From Hemerocallis citrina (taxonomy: Eukaryota > Streptophyta > Magnoliopsida > Asparagales > Asphodelaceae): a stretch of 64,000 bases of DNA. Made by a program: the position numbers and the translations under genes. Within the stretch, counting starts at the first letter, position 1. Each line of letters starts with the position of its first letter. The stretch spans positions 204,680,827 to 204,744,826 of the forward strand of contig CM030364.1 in assembly GCA_017893485.1 (NCBI GenBank), given 5' to 3'. The notes under the pieces are model-generated. The model was given only the letters and a program-made list of their open reading frames with translations, ran no database searches and was not told the origin of the DNA. This document shows positions 22,549 through 35,549 of the stretch, in pieces.

Positions 22549-23248
22549 AGAAGTTTCACAACGGTGCATGCTAAAAAAATGGGAAAATGGAAAAATGGCA
22601 ATAGCAATTTCAATGTTTGCTACAACAGATAAAATACTAAAAAAGTAGCAAATGAAAAGAAAATTTGTATGGACAAATAATTTAAAAATTTTGAAGAAAA
22701 ATTTAATAGTTTTTTATTAATTTTTTTAAAAAAAATTTGGTGGGATCCACCCGGCGAAACATGATGTTTCAACCGTCCGTGGTGTTTTCCCATTTAATTA
22801 GTTAATTAAGTTCTTAATTAACTAATTAAACCTAATTATGTAATTAAATTTTTAACTAATAGTATAACTAATATAACTAATTGCCTACTTAACTAATTAA
22901 CTAAACTAAACCTAATTAACTACATCAGTTTTTATTCTTTTTAAAATTAACTTTCTTTCTCCGACAAAACATCATGCTTTGTCTGGTATATTTTTTATTT
23001 AAAAAATTTATATTTGCATCGGACGAAATATGATATTTCGTCTGATTCTTTAAAAATATAATAAAATATTACGGACGAACATAATGTTTTGTCTCCTATA
23101 ATATGGATTTTGTCAAATCGTTTGCCAAGTATAGCAATCGACTGTAGCTATTTTGCCAAAAAATGATAAAATAGTAAACCACTGCAGCACTTCATTTGCT
23201 AAAAAATGGATAATATGGCAACATAGCAAACCGTTGTGAATGCTCTGA
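22549..23248. mobile_element. MITE-2, degenerate relative of MITE-1
   Basis: The right end reads inward as GAGCATTCACAACGGTTTGC. The left end has TTTCACAACGGTGCATGC, giving a damaged inverted repeat. The interior carries the same dyad as MITE-1 in altered forms: GGCGAAACATGATGTTTCAA near 22755, a copy near 22966, GGACGAAATATGATATTTCG near 23028, and one near 23073. No transposase. The exact left boundary is uncertain. Confidence 0.6.
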
Positions 23249-24453
23249 TATAACTCACACTTAAAAATAAATGATTGACATTAGATAATTGAATGTCTAC
23301 AAATGATAACTCCAACTCGATGTGTGCATGATAGATAGATAGATATTTCAGAACTTATCATAATTGGAGTGATATATAGTATTTGCGTTATGTTATTACT
23401 TCCCTTTTTTTTAGGAAAAAGGATGAAATATGACCCCCATTCTAATTACCGTTGCTATTTTCTTATAGTGACATAGTAATTAGTGGCATTCAATCATATA
23501 TGTGTGTTTGTGTGTGTCTCCTCCTCCTTCCGTTGTGCACTCAGGCTTTGGACCATCGCATGAATGATGCAAACAGTTCACATTAATCAACACATTTAAA
23601 TTAATATAAATATGTAAAATAAAGTCATTTGAAATTCTTTGTCCATCCATCATATATATCAATTTTAAAAAAAATAATATTCAGTCAACACTTCAATGTA
23701 TAGGCAAATTAATTACAAATGACTTGATTTTATATAATTAGACTAATTTGGACTTATAGATTAATATGAACGATTTGGATCATTCATGTGATGGTTCAAA
23801 GGCCAAGTGCATACGGAGTGTACACCATAGCAAGTGCACAACGAAAGATTTTTATATATATAGAGAGAGAGAGAGAGAGAGTGACGGACAATGTGAAATG
23901 TTAAATTTTCTCGTAAGGCAAAAGAGTTCGCAAATTTTTTTTTGATATCGAAGAGTTTGTAAATTTTGAGTACTGGGTTCACAGATCATAAAGTCCTTTT
24001 TCATGAAAACAGAAATTCGTTTTCCTGTAATAACTACGCTGAACAGTAGTTAATACAGTCAAGGAAGCTTTTACAACTTTGCAGCCCAACGAGAACGTAA
24101 TTGGGAGAAATATGGGTCCTTTTTTCATCTTCATTTTTTTGTAAACAGCGGAGAAAAAACGAGTGTCAAAATTTGAACAGTGGGAAAAGTCGAAGACGTA
24201 TCAGCAGTCTTGTGAAACGTGTACTGGCTGGTTGATGAAGGCCACACAGCTGTGTACGAATAATGCCAAAAAATTGCTTTTTAGGTTCAATAATGCTCTT
24301 GGATCTCTCTTAACCAGTCTAAGAGACAGGACAGATTAGGTGTGGACCCCACTTCACTTTCTATTATCATAAGTCAATAGGGCGGGCCCCACTCTCACTC
24401 TAGTTGTTGTCAGGTTTCCGTTCACTACTAGTTTGGATTTTCGGTTTAGTAAC
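23249..24453. other. Intergenic DNA with microsatellites
   Basis: A (GATA)n run near 23332-23345 and a (GA)n run near 23862-23882. No gene supported. Confidence 0.6.
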
Positions 24454-24465
24454 AGAATCGAATGT

Positions 24466-26068
24466 AAGCTCTTTCAAAAAAGAGTTTCTTTTTCTAAAAA
24501 AATCTCTAAAAAAGTCTAGAGAAAGAGAAACTAATTCCAAAATACATTCAAAAGAAATTCCAGATCTGATTTTGACCGGGGACGGCAGCTAGGGCTCGTC
24601 GCTGCCGCCCCGGTGTGATCGTTCCCGTCGTCCATCCCTTCCAATGCTCTCTTCCTATCGAGCTCCTTCCCCACGTACCCCCTTTGTCCCAGACGGGACC
24701 CCCAAATCCGTCGACTTCGGGTCATGCATCGTTGGGGAGATGCGGCGACGTCAATCCCCAGTAGAGAGCGCGACGGTGTCGTTCCCCAGATCTGCCAACG
24801 CCAGTTTCGGGAGGCGCGCTACTATTCTCGCCGGCTTCGACAACTCTTCTTCAGCGATGGGTGAGTGCGGCGGTGTCGTTCACCAGATCTGCCGCCATCT
24901 CCAGACCTGATTGTCATGGAGCGGTGCGCCAGTTTCGGGAGGCGTGCCGCTCTTCTCGCCGGCGCCTTCGACCAGCCACCTTCGACAACTCTTCTTCGGC
25001 GACGGGTGGTCTTCGAGTTCGCACCGGTGGCCGCTTTTTCACTGTTGTCGGCCTCCCCCCCTCTTTAGAACGGTTCCTTCATCGCCACCACCATGTCCAC
25101 ACTCTCGGGACCGATTACGGTGATCTGCAACCATGATTTGGGCCTCCAGGGTTGGTGTAGTCGGTGAAGTAGTCGGGGTTTGTGACGATGGTAGCGCCAA
25201 AGATAGAGGCTGGAGCTTGTACCCCGTTCTGTTGGGGTGTGATCTAGAGGGGCGGGGAATGCATCCTGGCTGCTTCACCGGATGACCACAGTCAACGAGG
25301 CACCACCACCACTTCGCCCTCATAATGGGAGGTGACGCCCAACGCCATCGCCCGTTGTGGCGAGAGGAGAAGGTGATACTTCATTCAGCTGGATCTTGTA
25401 TTGGTTTTCTGATTGAGAGAGAGAGTGAGAGAGTGTGTTAGTGAAGACGTTGCTCTTTACTACTCTAGGTTGGTGGTGGTCTGTATTTGTGAAAAATCAC
25501 TGGAGATAGCAAGGGCGTGAGAAAGGCGAATGTATCATCTTCACGACTCTCTCCTTGACTGCGGTTTTTAGTGGGGAGTAATTATAGCTAGATTGTGGGA
25601 GGATAGGAGCTGTAGACTGAGCTTGGCGGCTGTCAAAACTCTGCCTACGGAGCTTGGGCCTAAAGATGGGGTCCCCCAAGCAAGTAGACTAAGCTCGGTG
25701 GTTGTCAAAATTAGGCCTACGGGGCTTGGGCCCAAAGATGGGGTCCCTCAGCGAGGAGAAGGCAGAGCTCGGCGGGTGATAAAAATCCTGCTGGATTAGT
25801 TTCTGGTGGGTGTGCATGTGTCGTGGAGGCAGTGTACGAAATCAAACTGACGTACATACAATTTTGATGAACCGGGCTTGTCTGTCGGCCCACCCTCCAG
25901 GGTTGTTGAGGAATTTATTGTTTGTACGGGTTATGTTGCTTCATGTATGTTTTATTTTCTGTATGTAGGTTGTAACTTGACCCAGTACTCTGCATTTGTT
26001 TCTTTAATTTATTATTAATGAAACAGGGTGGCCATATTCCACCTTTTCCTTCAAAAAAAAAAAAAAAA
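24466..26068 (+). mobile_element. Retroposed 1.6-kb sequence with an L1-type 3' end
   Basis: A 12-bp duplication AGAATCGAATGT lies at 24454-24465 and 26071-26082, the second copy right after a poly(A) run (26053-26068). The last 100 bp, with TTATTAATGAAACAGGGTGG and CATATTCCACCTT before the poly(A), match the 3' end of the LINE at 26389-34824. The body is different. It is GC-rich at 24590-25130 with an internal repeat (CGCCAGTTTCGGGAGGCG, twice) and has a 71-bp tandem repeat at 25619-25762. No endonuclease or RT frame is present. It is either a non-autonomous LINE derivative or a chimeric transcript copied by LINE machinery. Confidence 0.75.
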
Positions 26069-26470
26069 CAAGAATCGAATGTCGGTGTAAATTGAAGCTG
26101 TAATTGTAAGTGAAAAATCTGAAATATTTTCCAATTATCAAACTACTCTTATTCTTTCAAAGAGAAATTCATTTTCTCTTAGAACTTGAAATTTTAAGTT
26201 GTAATACATCGAGAATGTAAAAAGTATGTTGACTTGATGGTGTTCTCGTAATCGAATAAGTAATTTGAAGAAAATTTTAAGTTTCTTTTATACCTTGCAA
26301 TATTATAGAACACGTTTTAGTCTAGCCAAAACATGTGGTCTTGCAGTAGGCGATACCGATCAGAATGCATTTCTGTTTAATAAGATTAGGGGGTGGGAGA
26401 TGGATAGGGTAAACCTTAGTTCGAACTTGACGTCCAAATCGAGTCACGATCCCTTATCCATCCATAATTA

Positions 26471-28230
26471 ATGGACGCTCTATTTTGGAACGTTAGAGGC
26501 CTGGGTAGGCGGGACAAGCGGGAAATGGTTAAGAAAGTCATCGCCAAATCAAAGGCTGACATTGTTGGTGTTCAAGAGACCAAACTTACACATATGTCTA
26601 GACTTAGTAGGTTGGGGGGAAGTCGAATCTTTGAATGGAGAATGTCCCCTTCTGTTGGGGCATCTGGAGGTATCACCCTAGGTTTGAACCCCGATACTTT
26701 CTGTAGTCTTGATGAGCTCTATGGGCAATTTTCATTGTCAGTATTGCTCCAACGTAAACCCGATCTGTGAACTCAATCAATTACGGTGGTTTATGGTCCG
26801 CACACTTCTACCTCTAGAATGAATTTCTGGACAGAACTTAGAGCAATTCAAGCACAATGGCCACACCCCTGGGTGGTATGGGGCAATTTCAATATCACTA
26901 GATTCGCCTTAGAACACAGGGGCAGAGGATCCAGTGATTCTGACAGGGAAGCGTTTAATGAGGTTATCACGGACCTAGAACTGGTGGACATCTAGACTCT
27001 TTACGTGGTCAAACATGCAATCGTCGCCTATTCTAGCTAAACTAGATAGGATTTTGGTCTCCACTGAATGGGAGACCAAATTTCCTTTGTTTTCAGCTAA
27101 ATCTCTACCTAAATCCACTATGGATCCTGTCCCTATTTTCTTATCTTTCGGGGAGGATCAACCCAGGAAATCACCAAAGTTTAGATTCAAGAAAGCTTGG
27201 TTAGAAATACAAGGCTTCCACCACCTGGTCTACGAGAGATGGTCTCGCCCAACTACGGGGAGCGAAGCGACCACAATATGGTGTGAAAAGATTAGAAGAC
27301 TGAGAGGCAAGCTCAGGAAATAGAACCGGACCAGATTTGTGCTGATTTAGAGGGCAAAAGACTCCCTTCTTGAAGGTATTGAGGAACTTGAGAAGGCTGA
27401 AGAAACTAGAGATCTGCTACAGGAAGAGCGGAATAGGTTGCTACAACTCAGGCAGTAAATTGATCAACTCTATAGGCTTGAAGAAATCAAGTGGCAACAG
27501 AGATCCAGAATCTCATGGTTCAAAAAGGAAGACGCGAACACAACATTCTTCCATCGAGTAGCTAGTTCCCGACGTAGATCTAACCTCATTCACTCGATCC
27601 ACTCAGACTATGGAATGATCCAAGGTGACAAGGATATCAATATGGCATTCCATTCCCATTTCAAACTTCTCTTTGGACACAAAGCGGATTTCAGAGTCCC
27701 TCTCCACCATGAATTTTGGCAGAACTCGGCAGGCAACTCCGTCCCCATGATGCAATCCCTAGAATCACCCTTCACTTAGAAGGAAGTCTGGGAGGCAGTC
27801 CAACAACTTGGAAAAGACAAAGCCCTAGGTCCAGATGGTTTCCCAATGATCTTCTATCAAACATTCTGGGAGAAAATCAAAGACGATCTGCTAAAGGTGT
27901 TCAATAATTTCTACGACCATAAGCTCAAATTAGGGAGAATTAATTTTGCAGGGTTGTGCTGGTTCCTAAAAAAGAAGACTCCCGGCGAGTGGGAGACTTC
28001 CACCCTATTAGTCTCATCAACTGCTCTGGCACGATCATTACCATGACTCTCGCTAATAGACTAGGAAGGGTGATGGATGGTCTCATTAGTCACGATCAGA
28101 CCGGGTTCATCAAAGGGCGATGTATCTAGGACAGTATAGCCACGGCTGAAGAAATTATCCATCATTGTCATACATCAAATGCTAAGAGCTATCTCCTGAA
28201 GCTGGATTTCGAGAAAGCCTACAATTCGGT
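26471..28230 (+). pseudogene. LINE ORF2, 5' part: endonuclease and N-terminal reverse transcriptase
   Basis: It starts MDALFWNVRGLGRRDKREMV, the beginning of an L1 APE-type endonuclease, with VGVQETKLT and, after a stop at 26768, VVYGPHTSTSRMNFW and WVVWGNFNITR (the GDFN motif altered to GNFN). Further frames carry the linker and the RT start: GKDKALGPDGFPMIFYQTFW near 27810-27880 and HDQTGFIKGRC near 28090, followed by a stop. The block ends in LLKLDFEKAYNSV, where the first catalytic Asp of RT lies, exactly at the CACTA insertion. Stops and frameshifts make it inactive. Confidence 0.88.
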
Positions 28231-31200
28231 CACTACAACGTATATGCCTTTCTACAGCGGATTTATTATAGCGTTTAAGTGTAAATGCTATTGAAAGTGA
28301 TCAATAATAGCATTTCTGAATAAAATGCTATCTTTGATTAATTTTAAAATTTATTCTTAACTACAACAACATTTTTAAAATGCTATTTTTTTTACAACGT
28401 TTTAGAAACGCTATAATATCTGTAAAGAAACTGAAGTGGTAAGGGTAAAAAAGAAAATTCTAATTAAAATCCAAATCATTCTCAAGCCAGTTCATTTTCT
28501 CCTTCACCTCCTCTTCTTATTTTTCTTCAATTATCCTTCGATCCCAATTAGGGTTTCCATCCCAAATCCAGTCACCCCAAAAACCAAAAATGATTTTCCT
28601 CCTCCTCTTCCTCCTCCTTCCCCCATCGCCGCCACCCTCTCCTTCAGTGTCTCCGTCCCCGTCCCTCTCCACCGTCATCGCTCCTTCCACCATTGCCACC
28701 ACCCGTCACCTTCGATGCCGCCGTCCCCCTCCCCCTCCCCCATCATCGCTAAAAGAAATATTCTTTTATTTGTTGTGCTCCACTAAAAGAAATATTCTTT
28801 TATTTGTGAAAAAAACTCAATCTATTAACAAGTTGATTGAGGACTTGAAATTTTTTATGTATTTTTTGTCAGATGTTCTTAACTCTTGCATGAAATATAT
28901 GTTAAAACTTGCTGAGTTTGATTCGGTGGTTGATTCGGTCATTCAACATAGCACTAACTAATTTATTTCCTTGTCTCTGTCTTGATTTTTGTTATGCAGA
29001 TGTGATTGTTATCGATTATTAGAGGTTGGTCTAAGTCTCAGTGTCTCTCTTTTCTGCTTGGTGTATTGGTTTGTTCAGCCTTTCTATGGAAGATTCCCTT
29101 TTTTTTTAATCTCTGTTAATGATTGATTTATTAACTTAATCATTCGTTATTAAGTGATTTTTACTGATTTTCTTTGGCATAAACAGGCAAAAAGCTTATA
29201 CCACTGCATGCTTAGTATCATGGAATATGCCCCTGAGCCTTTTTGTTCGTGCCAGCTACACTGTATTCAATTTTGTGCAGTTAAACTGACTTTAGGTGTA
29301 TATCTTCTCTACAGATTGGTTTGAGATGGAGAACAGAAAAGGAAGTCATATCTGGGAAAGGTGATGGATAAGACTTTAACCTCCTCCTACTGGAGAGTTG
29401 CAGATAGATACATTTATCATTAGTTACATTGTGTCTACTGGTCCCAGTTAAATTCATTTAATAAATTCTTCAATCGGGGTTGTGAAGGCCTTGCTTTAAT
29501 TTTATTTTCTTCTCATACATTCTTATACGGGAGCAAATGCTCTAGCCTTTCAGTAGAATTTGTGCTTATCGAAATATTTATAGAAAAATTAACCTAGGCT
29601 AGGAGAGCTTGCTACTAGAACATAATTACTGTGGACCTGTAGAAGGTGGTGCATTTGTTTAATGGAAGGCATTATTCTTGCCCTCTCCCTTGTGGGTGAT
29701 TCCACTGTTTGGTGTTGAGCTGGTAGGTCCAAAAACTGCGGGAACCCATTTTGAATATCTCGTGTCTTGTAACTTGTCAGCTTAGCATTGGATCTGCTAA
29801 CATTAACTTCAATTTCAACTAGATATTCTCTATCAAATAAATAGCAAATAACTCGAGTGGTGTTTTTTGAATGCAGCTAACATTAGGGGTGGTGTTTTAT
29901 GGAAATAGATATTTGTGGGTGGCTTATTTGGAATTAGCAAATTTGTGAGCGACCTATGTGAGAAAAACCCAATGTATGAAATTCCAATTCCAGTTACTTA
30001 TTTTATATTATTTCTTAATTCCGTTAACCTTTTGGTTTTTAAGAATGTTTAGTATTAGCTCATTTTCAGATTGGAAATCTAAATTTCACACTTTTAGATA
30101 CTTTTCCGGATCTCCAGGTTTTTTGGTGAGCTTTCAAATGTGGAGTTAGCCGCACGTGACATATGTACTTAACTAGGCAGTTACATATCATATCTAAGAT
30201 AAATAATTCATATACGTTTATGCTTTTGATTTAGAGATGTAAACTATAATTTACTGTAGGAAACTTAAATTGAAATTTGTTTATGCTACTTATTCACAAG
30301 ATTGCTTTCCTTGTGATATATCACCATGTATTCTTTCATGCTACAAGTTATATAATGATTTTAATCTTGTGTGACAGGGCAGTTTGTTTGTGGGAACAAA
30401 GAATGCAATGAGAAAGGGGATCTAGGAAGTTACGAGGTATATTTAGGACTTTACCATGTTTCCTTAATTCGTTTCTGAGCCTGCAACATGCACAGTTTGG
30501 TCAACATTGTCCATTTATTTTAAATTTATGCAGTTTGAACCACTTCATACTACGGCAGATCAACTCAACGATTAAAGATCATGGGAAGGATCAAACCCTG
30601 CACACGGGAACTCAAAAATTATGAAGACCTGACCAAGTGATCATTGAAAAGAAGTAGTTCAACCAATAGCACTTTGGAGGTAAAAATTGTAGTTGTTGCA
30701 TCATTTAAATTATGTTATTCATTTATTTATTTTAACAGGAAAATAACCTTTTACATTTTATACTGGATCCTAGTTACATTTATTGGGGCCTAATTTTAGT
30801 ATTTACTTTTTTCCGTGAAGAAAACTATAATTTTCTCCTCAAAGGTGAAACTGTGGTTCTATCTGGAGTGCCCGAAAACAAAAAGATAATTTTTTACTGG
30901 TAACAACTTGAATACTCAGCCTGTGATATCCACAAAATCCTTGATTAGAATTTATTTAAACTATTTAGTATATTAGAAGCATAGAAAACAAAGTTTGCTC
31001 GCCGAAGTACTAAGAGTCTAAATATCTTATAGTTTGGCTAGATGGCTCAATATTTTTTATTTTTTATTTATTTTGTTATTATTATTTTTTTTTGGAGACT
31101 TTGTAAGTTAGTATATAAGCATTAGATGTCTAAAGGTCAGTACTGAGCAGGTCATGTACACTACTAGGAGAGGAGTATTCCTACAAGTTGAGCATTTATT

Positions 31201-32673
31201 TTTATTTGTATGTATCAGTAGTCTCGGTCACCAGGTTGAGGTGGTTCTCTTTGGAATAAGATTAGCGCATATAGAACGTAGGAGTAAGTCCTAAATATAC
31301 CTTAAGTAGGAACCTGGGCCTTCCTCTTCGCATTAGCAGCTCCTGGCCAACCAGGACAATCACTACCAACTAGCCAACCAGGACAATCACTACCAACTCA
31401 AAATCAAATCTAACTAATTAGTTGACTGACTAGATTTTTATTTCTTGTGGATAACAAATTTGTATGATCATTTTTCGTATATCCTTCTTTGAGATCACAC
31501 AAAAAGTTTTGTCAAACCTGATCTGAAAAATATTTGAACTTTCATACTCAAATTATATGTCTGAGAATGCTAATGTTCGCCTAAGGGGTATGACTTTTCT
31601 TATTCATTGTTTACTGAACAATTCCTGTTAAACCATACTTTTAGTCCCTTAGAGCATCTGTAGTCGTTTGGAGTTAAAATTTTGGTATTTGGCTTTTAGA
31701 AATAGGAAATTTGGGTTAGAGGTGTGGTCGTTTGAACCCAAAATATGGTTTTTGATTTTGGGTTATTCCAATTGTATGGATGTTTTATTTAGTATATGTT
31801 TATTTACATTATGCCCAGTTCTGATTACTGGATTGATACTTATACTTTAACTAATATGCTGTATGTGGACAAAAAAAACTACTTGTATGTTGACTATTTA
31901 AGGTATAATTAGTATTTGACATTTATTAAAAAAAACTTCTTTTTTCATTATTATATCTTATGTTTGACATTTTTTTCTCTACATTTGCAGATTGGAGACG
32001 TCGTGGATGAAACGAAGAGTGCGAGTTGTGTTGATGTTAGGCACTCAAGAATTTTTGTCGTCAAATTTAAGTTTATTGGATGAACTTTTTTATAAGTTTA
32101 TTGTGTAGATATTTCTATATTGGTATGTTTTTATATATTTGTACACAAATTTGCAAAACTTTTATAGTTTTAATGGTGTATTGACATTTTCGATAAATCG
32201 ATTTTTATTTGTATACAGTCAAAACGAAATAGCGTTCCTGAAATGCTTTAAAAAAATCACAAATATCAAAACGATAGCATTTTAAAAATGTTGTATGTTT
32301 GATTCTATTATTGGATTGTCTAACGATAGCGTTTTTACAAAATGCTCACACTAATAGCATTGCCAAAATGCTATAAATTCTATAGCATTTGCCTAAACAT
32401 AATAGATTCTATAGCGTTTGCCGAACGCTATAGATTCTATAGCGTTTCCTATAGCGTTTTGTTAAAACGCTATAGAACGCTATAGAATCTATAGCGTTTG
32501 ACGAAATGCTATAGGAATCTATAGCGTTTGCCAAAACGCTATACATTCTATAGCGTTTTGTTAAAACGCTATAGAGTTATTATAGCGGGGCTTTTGATAG
32601 CATTTGGAAAACGCTATCGTAGGTCTACTATAGCATTTTATGAATGCTATCCAATATCATATATGTTGTAGTG
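28231..32673. mobile_element. CACTA-like element 2, non-autonomous, 4.4 kb
   Basis: The ends are CACTACAACGTATATG and, inverted at the right, CACTACAACATATATG. The 3-bp TSD is GGT (28228-28230 and 32674-32676). Both subterminal zones carry repeats of ATAGCGTTTT and its complement AAAACGCTAT. They are dense at 32230-32640, where about ten palindromic pairs occur, and sparse at 28255-28430. No transposase frame was found. A C/T-rich leader-like region (28490-28750) with an AATTAGGGTTTCC word lies inside the left end. The rest (28960-32220) is AT-rich without a supported gene; a MITE-like TTAGAGCATCTGTAGTCG word is at 31649. Removing the element and one GGT restores an uninterrupted LINE RT reading frame at the joint. 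Confidence 0.88.
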
Positions 32674-34490
32674 GGTTGATTGGGACTGTCTTCTGGAAGT
32701 GCTTACTGGAAGAGATTTTGGAGATAGATGGATCAGATGGATCCACACATGTCTTACCACAAGCAGAAGTGCAATTTTGGTAAATGGAGAGTCGGGCCAC
32801 CCGTTTTCATGCAAGTGGGGCCTCAGATGAGGAGATCCGCTATCATCCCTTATCTTCACCATTGTGGCAGACGTACTTCGGTCCATGGTGGATAACTGCA
32901 GTAGAGCAGGCTGGATTGTACCAGTTGCCAAGGGAGCCAATCGACAAGGGTACTCAATCCTCCAATATGCAGATGATACTCTCCTTTTTGGTAATGGCAA
33001 CCTTGGAAAACAACCGCGTGCCTTCAAAGGAATATTATATTGCTTTGAAGCTTGGTCTGACCTCAGGGTTAACTTCCACAAAGTACTCTCATTCCCATTG
33101 CCCTGACAACAGAGGAGGCACTAGAACATGCCGCAATGCTCAATTGCTCCACCAAGAATTTCCCCATTCAGTACCTGGGATTGCACTTAGGCCCGGAAAA
33201 CTCAAAAAGGCTGATTGGCTACCTATTATTGATCGGGTTGAGAACTGTCTAGCAGGTTGGAAAGGAAAAGCCCTATCATTGGGTGGGAGAGTCACGCTAA
33301 TTAATGCAGTTATCTTAAATCTTCCAACCTATTATTTGTCCTTTTTGAAATGCTGCGATGGGTAATTCAGAGAATCGACCGGACTCGAAAACAGTTTTTA
33401 TGGAAAGGAGCAGACACGGATCGAGGCAGCTATCACCTTATCAGATGGAAGGAGGCATGCATGAAAAAGATTCATGGAGGAGTAGATATTATTGATCTCT
33501 GAGATATGAATCTTGCGCTATTGGGTAAATGGTGGTGGAATGTTTTTCACTCTAATGGAGAAGGGTGACAAGATTTTGTCCAGGGATATCTACATGGGAA
33601 TGGAACGAGAAATTTAGACTTCAGGGTAGGTCCACGTGTCTCCTGGTTCTCGAAAGGAGTCACTAAGGCCTATGATCCCTTCATTAGCTGTGTGACATCA
33701 ATTATCGGGAACGGCAGGCTAATCTGATTCTGGTGAGACAAATGGTGTGGTGACCACACACTTAGGGCCCTGTTTTCCGTTCTATATGATCATGCGTCAC
33801 AACCACACTGCACAGTGGCCGCTGCCTGGAAAAGAGGTATCTGGAAACCAACCTTTAAGCATTCGCTCGATCCGGGCTCTCAGCTTTGGCTCATCGAACT
33901 TCAGACCTACATCGCCAATGCTGGTATTAGTTGCTTTCAGGGCCCAGATAAGAAATTCTGGGGTTTGGAAAAGAACGATACTTTCACAGTTCGGTCCATG
34001 TATAATGGCATTCACTTTAGAGGATGTATCCCAAAGTGGGCATGCGTCATTTGTAGGATGAAAGCACAACTGAAAATCAAAGCTTTCTTATGGCTAGTGT
34101 TGAAAGATGCGATTTTGACTAGAGAAAATCTTACTAAATGCCAACCGAATATGGACTCTCGTTGCAGGTTCTGCCACGATACCCTAGAAACTAGAGACCA
34201 CCTCTTCCTATAGTGCCATAGGAGCAAAGCGGTACTCGTTGAGGTACTCAGCGCCCTGGGAACGAATCGGTATCCTAGTGTGTACGACGAACTGTGGGTA
34301 GGGCCAAAATTTGCTACGAAGAGAACTATGAGAGAAGCGTGGTATATCGCTATCGCCGCAACAACCTGGGTTCTTTGGCTAGACGGGAATAATTTTTATT
34401 TTCCCAGAACTTGTAAAAATATTTCTGGTAATTTGACTCACATTATGTATTTTATTTTATTTTGAACTAATGTGGCTGCAGCAGGTCCCA
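32674..34490 (+). pseudogene. LINE ORF2, 3' part: RT catalytic core and zinc-binding tail
   Basis: The frame resumes after the CACTA element with DWDCLLEVLTGRDFGDRW. It carries the palm-domain catalytic box QYADDTLLFGNGN at about 32962 and the thumb region with KADWLPIIDRVENCLAGWKG near 33210. At 33980-34215 it has the RVT-associated zinc-binding domain (KIKAFLWLVLKDAILT and CRFCHDTLETRDHL). Several frame changes are needed to follow it, at about 32790, 33100, 33360 and 33800. It belongs to the same ORF2 as 26471-28230. Confidence 0.87.
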
Positions 34491-34824
34491 CGGGGAGGAT
34501 AGCGAGCTTATTCCAGGCTGAGGATTTTGATGATGATGAAGTCGATATCGGTCCGACGATCGACCGACAACCAGATCTGCCTTTGATAGATACCCACCGT
34601 CCCAGGGTTTGTTGGGGGATATGATGTATTTTGTTTTGTCACATATATGTTGCGGACTTTCTGAACTTCTTTTGTCCCACCCCCCATGTTGAGGATGAAG
34701 TTTATATACTTTTGTTATGATTGTAGGACCTTATATTTGGCTCAGTACTCTGAGTTTGTTTTATTAATCCCTTATTAATAAAATAGGGTGGCCATACTCC
34801 ACCTTAGCTTCAAAAAAAAAAAAA

Positions 34825-35433
34825 TTTAAAAGAATTAAAGCAAAAATATGTGTCTACATTGATAGACTTTTTATAGGGAAAGATCATTCAAACTCAATTC
34901 ATTAATAAACTATGAAGCAAAGCAAACTCCGAACACATTTTTCAAGTTCTCAATCAAATCTAACTTTAGAATTTTGATGCAGTTAATTTTGATGCAATTG
35001 TAAATTAAGTCTATCATACAACCATATTTGAACATAATTTATGCTATATAGGCTTGTACTACTTTATCTTTAAACTTTAAAGAGGCAGTCTCAATGGCAG
35101 AAAAAAATAAAATTTACTACACATATCACATTTTTCTACTCAAAATTAACATAAAATTTATTTTTAAAAATAATTATTGAGTTTATTAATTATTAAAAGA
35201 TAAATTTCATGTAGCAAAAAAAATCTCCTTCCTGCACCAAGCTCATCCCTCTCCTCTCTCCATCAAACACTTCAACTCTCCCACACTACCGGTGACAACT
35301 CATCCTACACTACCACTGCCAAATTCCACGCGTCCTTCCCCACAATGCCCTCTCCCTATCACCATTAATACCTCTACTCCAAGGTCATTCCCGTCATTTC
35401 CGCTCCACACAAACACTTCCCCCTCCCCCCCTC
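34825..35433. other. AT-rich upstream region of the ERF gene
   Basis: No other gene. Contains A/T-rich low-complexity sequence and, closer to the gene, C-rich sequence. Confidence 0.5.
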
Positions 35434-35440
35434 TATATAA
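35434..35440 (+). promoter_or_regulatory. TATA box of the ERF gene
   Basis: TATATAA lies about 110 bp before the chosen ATG, in a C/T-rich context. A transcription start about 25-35 bp downstream would give a leader of roughly 80 nt. Confidence 0.6.
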
Positions 35441-35549
35441 TACCACCCCCACTAACCCAACAAGCCAACACAAAACTTCAATATACTTCAAACAAACACT
35501 CTTTTATTTGTCCGAAATTCGCAAAAAAATACTCCTAAATAAAATCACA

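Larger units (their letters stand above)
26389..34824 (+). mobile_element. L1-type LINE, split by CACTA-like element 2
   Basis: The ORF2 region begins at 26471 and continues after the CACTA insertion to about 34490. Then come a 3' UTR and the end sequence ATAGGGTGGCCATACTCCACC with a poly(A) run at 34812-34824. A weak duplication (TTTAATAAGATTA at 26376 against TTTAAAAGAATTAA after the tail) may be the TSD. The 5' boundary is therefore approximate. Confidence 0.85.

Noticed and set aside
24644..25136. Several overlapping 60-90 codon frames in the GC-rich part of the retroposed sequence
   Set aside because: Open frames in all phases are expected from GC-rich DNA; no domain recognised.
35292..35549. 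86-codon N-terminal extension of the ERF protein
   Set aside because: The extension runs through the TATA box and low-complexity C-rich DNA; the ATG at 35550 gives the family's usual size.
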